From DASVDK01 sp036381125 [NCBI: Thermodesulfobacteriota bacterium] (lineage in GTDB: Bacteria; DASVDK01), in NCBI GenBank assembly GCA_036381125.1, contig DASVDK010000052.1, positions 1 through 9,872 on the forward strand: 9,872 nucleotides of DNA, written 5' to 3'. The notes under the pieces are model-generated. The model did no database searches and was not told the DNA's origin. It saw only the letters and a list, made by a program, of their open reading frames with translations. A program made the position numbers and the translations under genes. Of this stretch, positions 9,438 through 9,872 are shown piece after piece (the stretch's first letter is position 1; the number at the start of each line of letters is the position of its first letter).

Positions 9438-9559
9438 TACCTGGCTACGCGGTGAAACCACCCGACTACGCGGTCGAACTACCTGACTACGCGGTCCAAC
9501 TAACTACGCGGTCGAACTACCTGGCTACGCGGTCCAACTACCGCGACTACGCGGACGAG
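9438..9559. repeat. Six-copy 21-bp tandem repeat in the DUF2062 leader
   Basis: The copies are 9438-9458, 9459-9479, 9480-9500, 9501-9517 (17 bp, lacking 4), 9518-9538 and 9539-9559. Every copy has the core CTACGCGG, mostly followed by TC(C/G)AAC; the variable part before the core is CTGG, CCGA, CTGA or CGCGA. The 17-bp copy shifts the reading frame, so the array is not coding. It lies between the perM-like gene and the DUF2062 gene. The candidate promoter ends just upstream, so the array would form most of the 5' leader. A decayed further copy may be present at about 9417-9437 (CGCGGTCCGC). Confidence 0.9.
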
Positions 9560-9566
9560 ACGCGGG

Positions 9567-9595
9567 AGTGTAGCACGACGGCCCGGATTTTCCAA
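9567..9595 (-). promoter_or_regulatory. Candidate extended -10 promoter of the DUF2062-CNNM-lepA-lepB cluster
   Basis: On the minus strand TTGGAA (9595-9590) is followed by 17 nt and TACACT (9572-9567), preceded by TGC as an extended -10 (TGnTACACT). Each box matches 4 of 6 consensus bases. Transcription would start near 9560, the first base before the repeat array, giving a leader of about 158 nt. The region is the only gap between the perM-like gene and the cluster. Confidence 0.55.
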
Positions 9596-9608
9596 TCGAG
9601 GCGCGCCC

Positions 9609-9872
9609 TTAGCCCTCGCCAACCGATTCGAGCGGCTCTCCGCGGAGCTTGGCACGCAGGTAGAGGAGCCCGATCCGAGCCAGCGCCGTGATCGGCACGG
9701 CCAGCAGGACGCCGAGCACCCCGAACAGGTTCCCGGCCGCCGTCGCGGCCAGGATGACGACAGCCGGGTTCAGCTTGAGCTCGCCTCCCTCGATCCTGGG
9801 CGACAGGACGAACTGCTCCACCTGCTGGACGCCGACGTACAGCGCGATCACCAGGAGCGCTCGGCCCGGGTC
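9609..9872 (-). CDS. AI-2E transporter / PerM-family membrane protein, C-terminal fragment
   Basis: Only the last 87 residues are inside the window; the frame is open to the right edge (DPGRALLVIALYVGVQQVEQ) and ends at TAA 9609-9611. The stretch VQQVEQFVLSPRIEGGELKL, then NPAVVILAATAAGNLFGVLG and LLAVPITALARI, is the conserved end of the AI-2E family exporter fold (formerly UPF0118): an amphipathic QxxE segment followed by the two last membrane helices. Members have been linked to AI-2 export, Na+/H+ antiport and other transport, so no substrate is assigned. It probably belongs to a separate transcript, since the gap after it holds a promoter. No terminator hairpin with a U-tract is visible after its stop. 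Confidence 0.85.
   Translation of the reverse strand, partial: DPGRALLVIALYVGVQQVEQFVLSPRIEGGELKLNPAVVILAATAAGNLFGVLGVLLAVPITALARIGLLYLRAKLRGEPLESVGEG

Noticed and set aside
9438-9559. CRISPR array
   Set aside because: Repeats are directly adjacent with no unique spacers, the unit is only 21 bp and degenerate, and no cas genes are present.
9452-9691. Small plus-strand frame through the repeat with heptads such as PDYAVEL and PDYAVQL
   Set aside because: The 21-bp unit gives heptads automatically; the 17-bp copy breaks the frame, there is no ribosome-binding site, and the frame runs antisense into the perM-like gene.

Overview
This is a GC-rich bacterial chromosome segment with every supported gene on the minus strand, so it reads from the right edge to the left. 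The content is core metabolism and housekeeping: no phage, transposase, CRISPR or tRNA/rRNA was seen. The gene order (lepA-lepB, then a pyrR-led pyrimidine operon) and the codon use suggest an uncultured GC-rich Gram-negative-type lineage, for example Methylomirabilota/Rokubacteria or a deltaproteobacterial relative. That placement is an inference and only weakly supported.

Layout in transcription order. (1) 9872-9609: the C-terminal end of an AI-2E/PerM-family membrane protein. (2) 9608-9403: an intergenic region with a good sigma70-like promoter (9567-9595), followed immediately by six tandem copies of a 21-bp repeat (9438-9559) that would lie in the 5' leader. (3) 9402-4982: a tight cluster of DUF2062 protein, CNNM/CBS (HlyC/CorC-type) membrane protein, lepA (EF4) and lepB (signal peptidase I), all overlapping by 1 to about 26 bp. 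(4) 4985-4488: a small single-pass membrane protein resembling the DUF4845 proteins found beside lepB elsewhere, with its own candidate promoter. (5) 4513-1: a pyrimidine operon, pyrR-pyrB-pyrC-upp-carA, with carA cut by the window edge.

The pyrimidine operon joins de novo UMP synthesis (CarA, PyrB, PyrC) with salvage (Upp) under a PyrR regulator. The most interesting signal is in the short pyrR leader. An RNA hairpin there matches the PyrR-binding-loop consensus (ARUCCNGNGAGGYU) at 12 of 14 positions, and the two mismatches form a compensatory C-G pair. The lower stem covers the likely pyrR Shine-Dalgarno sequence and no U-tract terminator is visible, so the arrangement suggests PyrR-dependent translational repression rather than attenuation. 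A direct repeat next to it could form a competing hairpin that leaves the Shine-Dalgarno in a loop.

Two candidate promoters overlap the stop codon of the preceding gene: the TGA of lepB lies inside a TTGACA -35 box, and the TAG of the small membrane protein lies inside a TAGAAT -10 box. I found no wholly new multi-gene system. The leads worth following are the pyr leader, the repeat-bearing leader of the DUF2062-lepB cluster, and upp inside the pyr operon.
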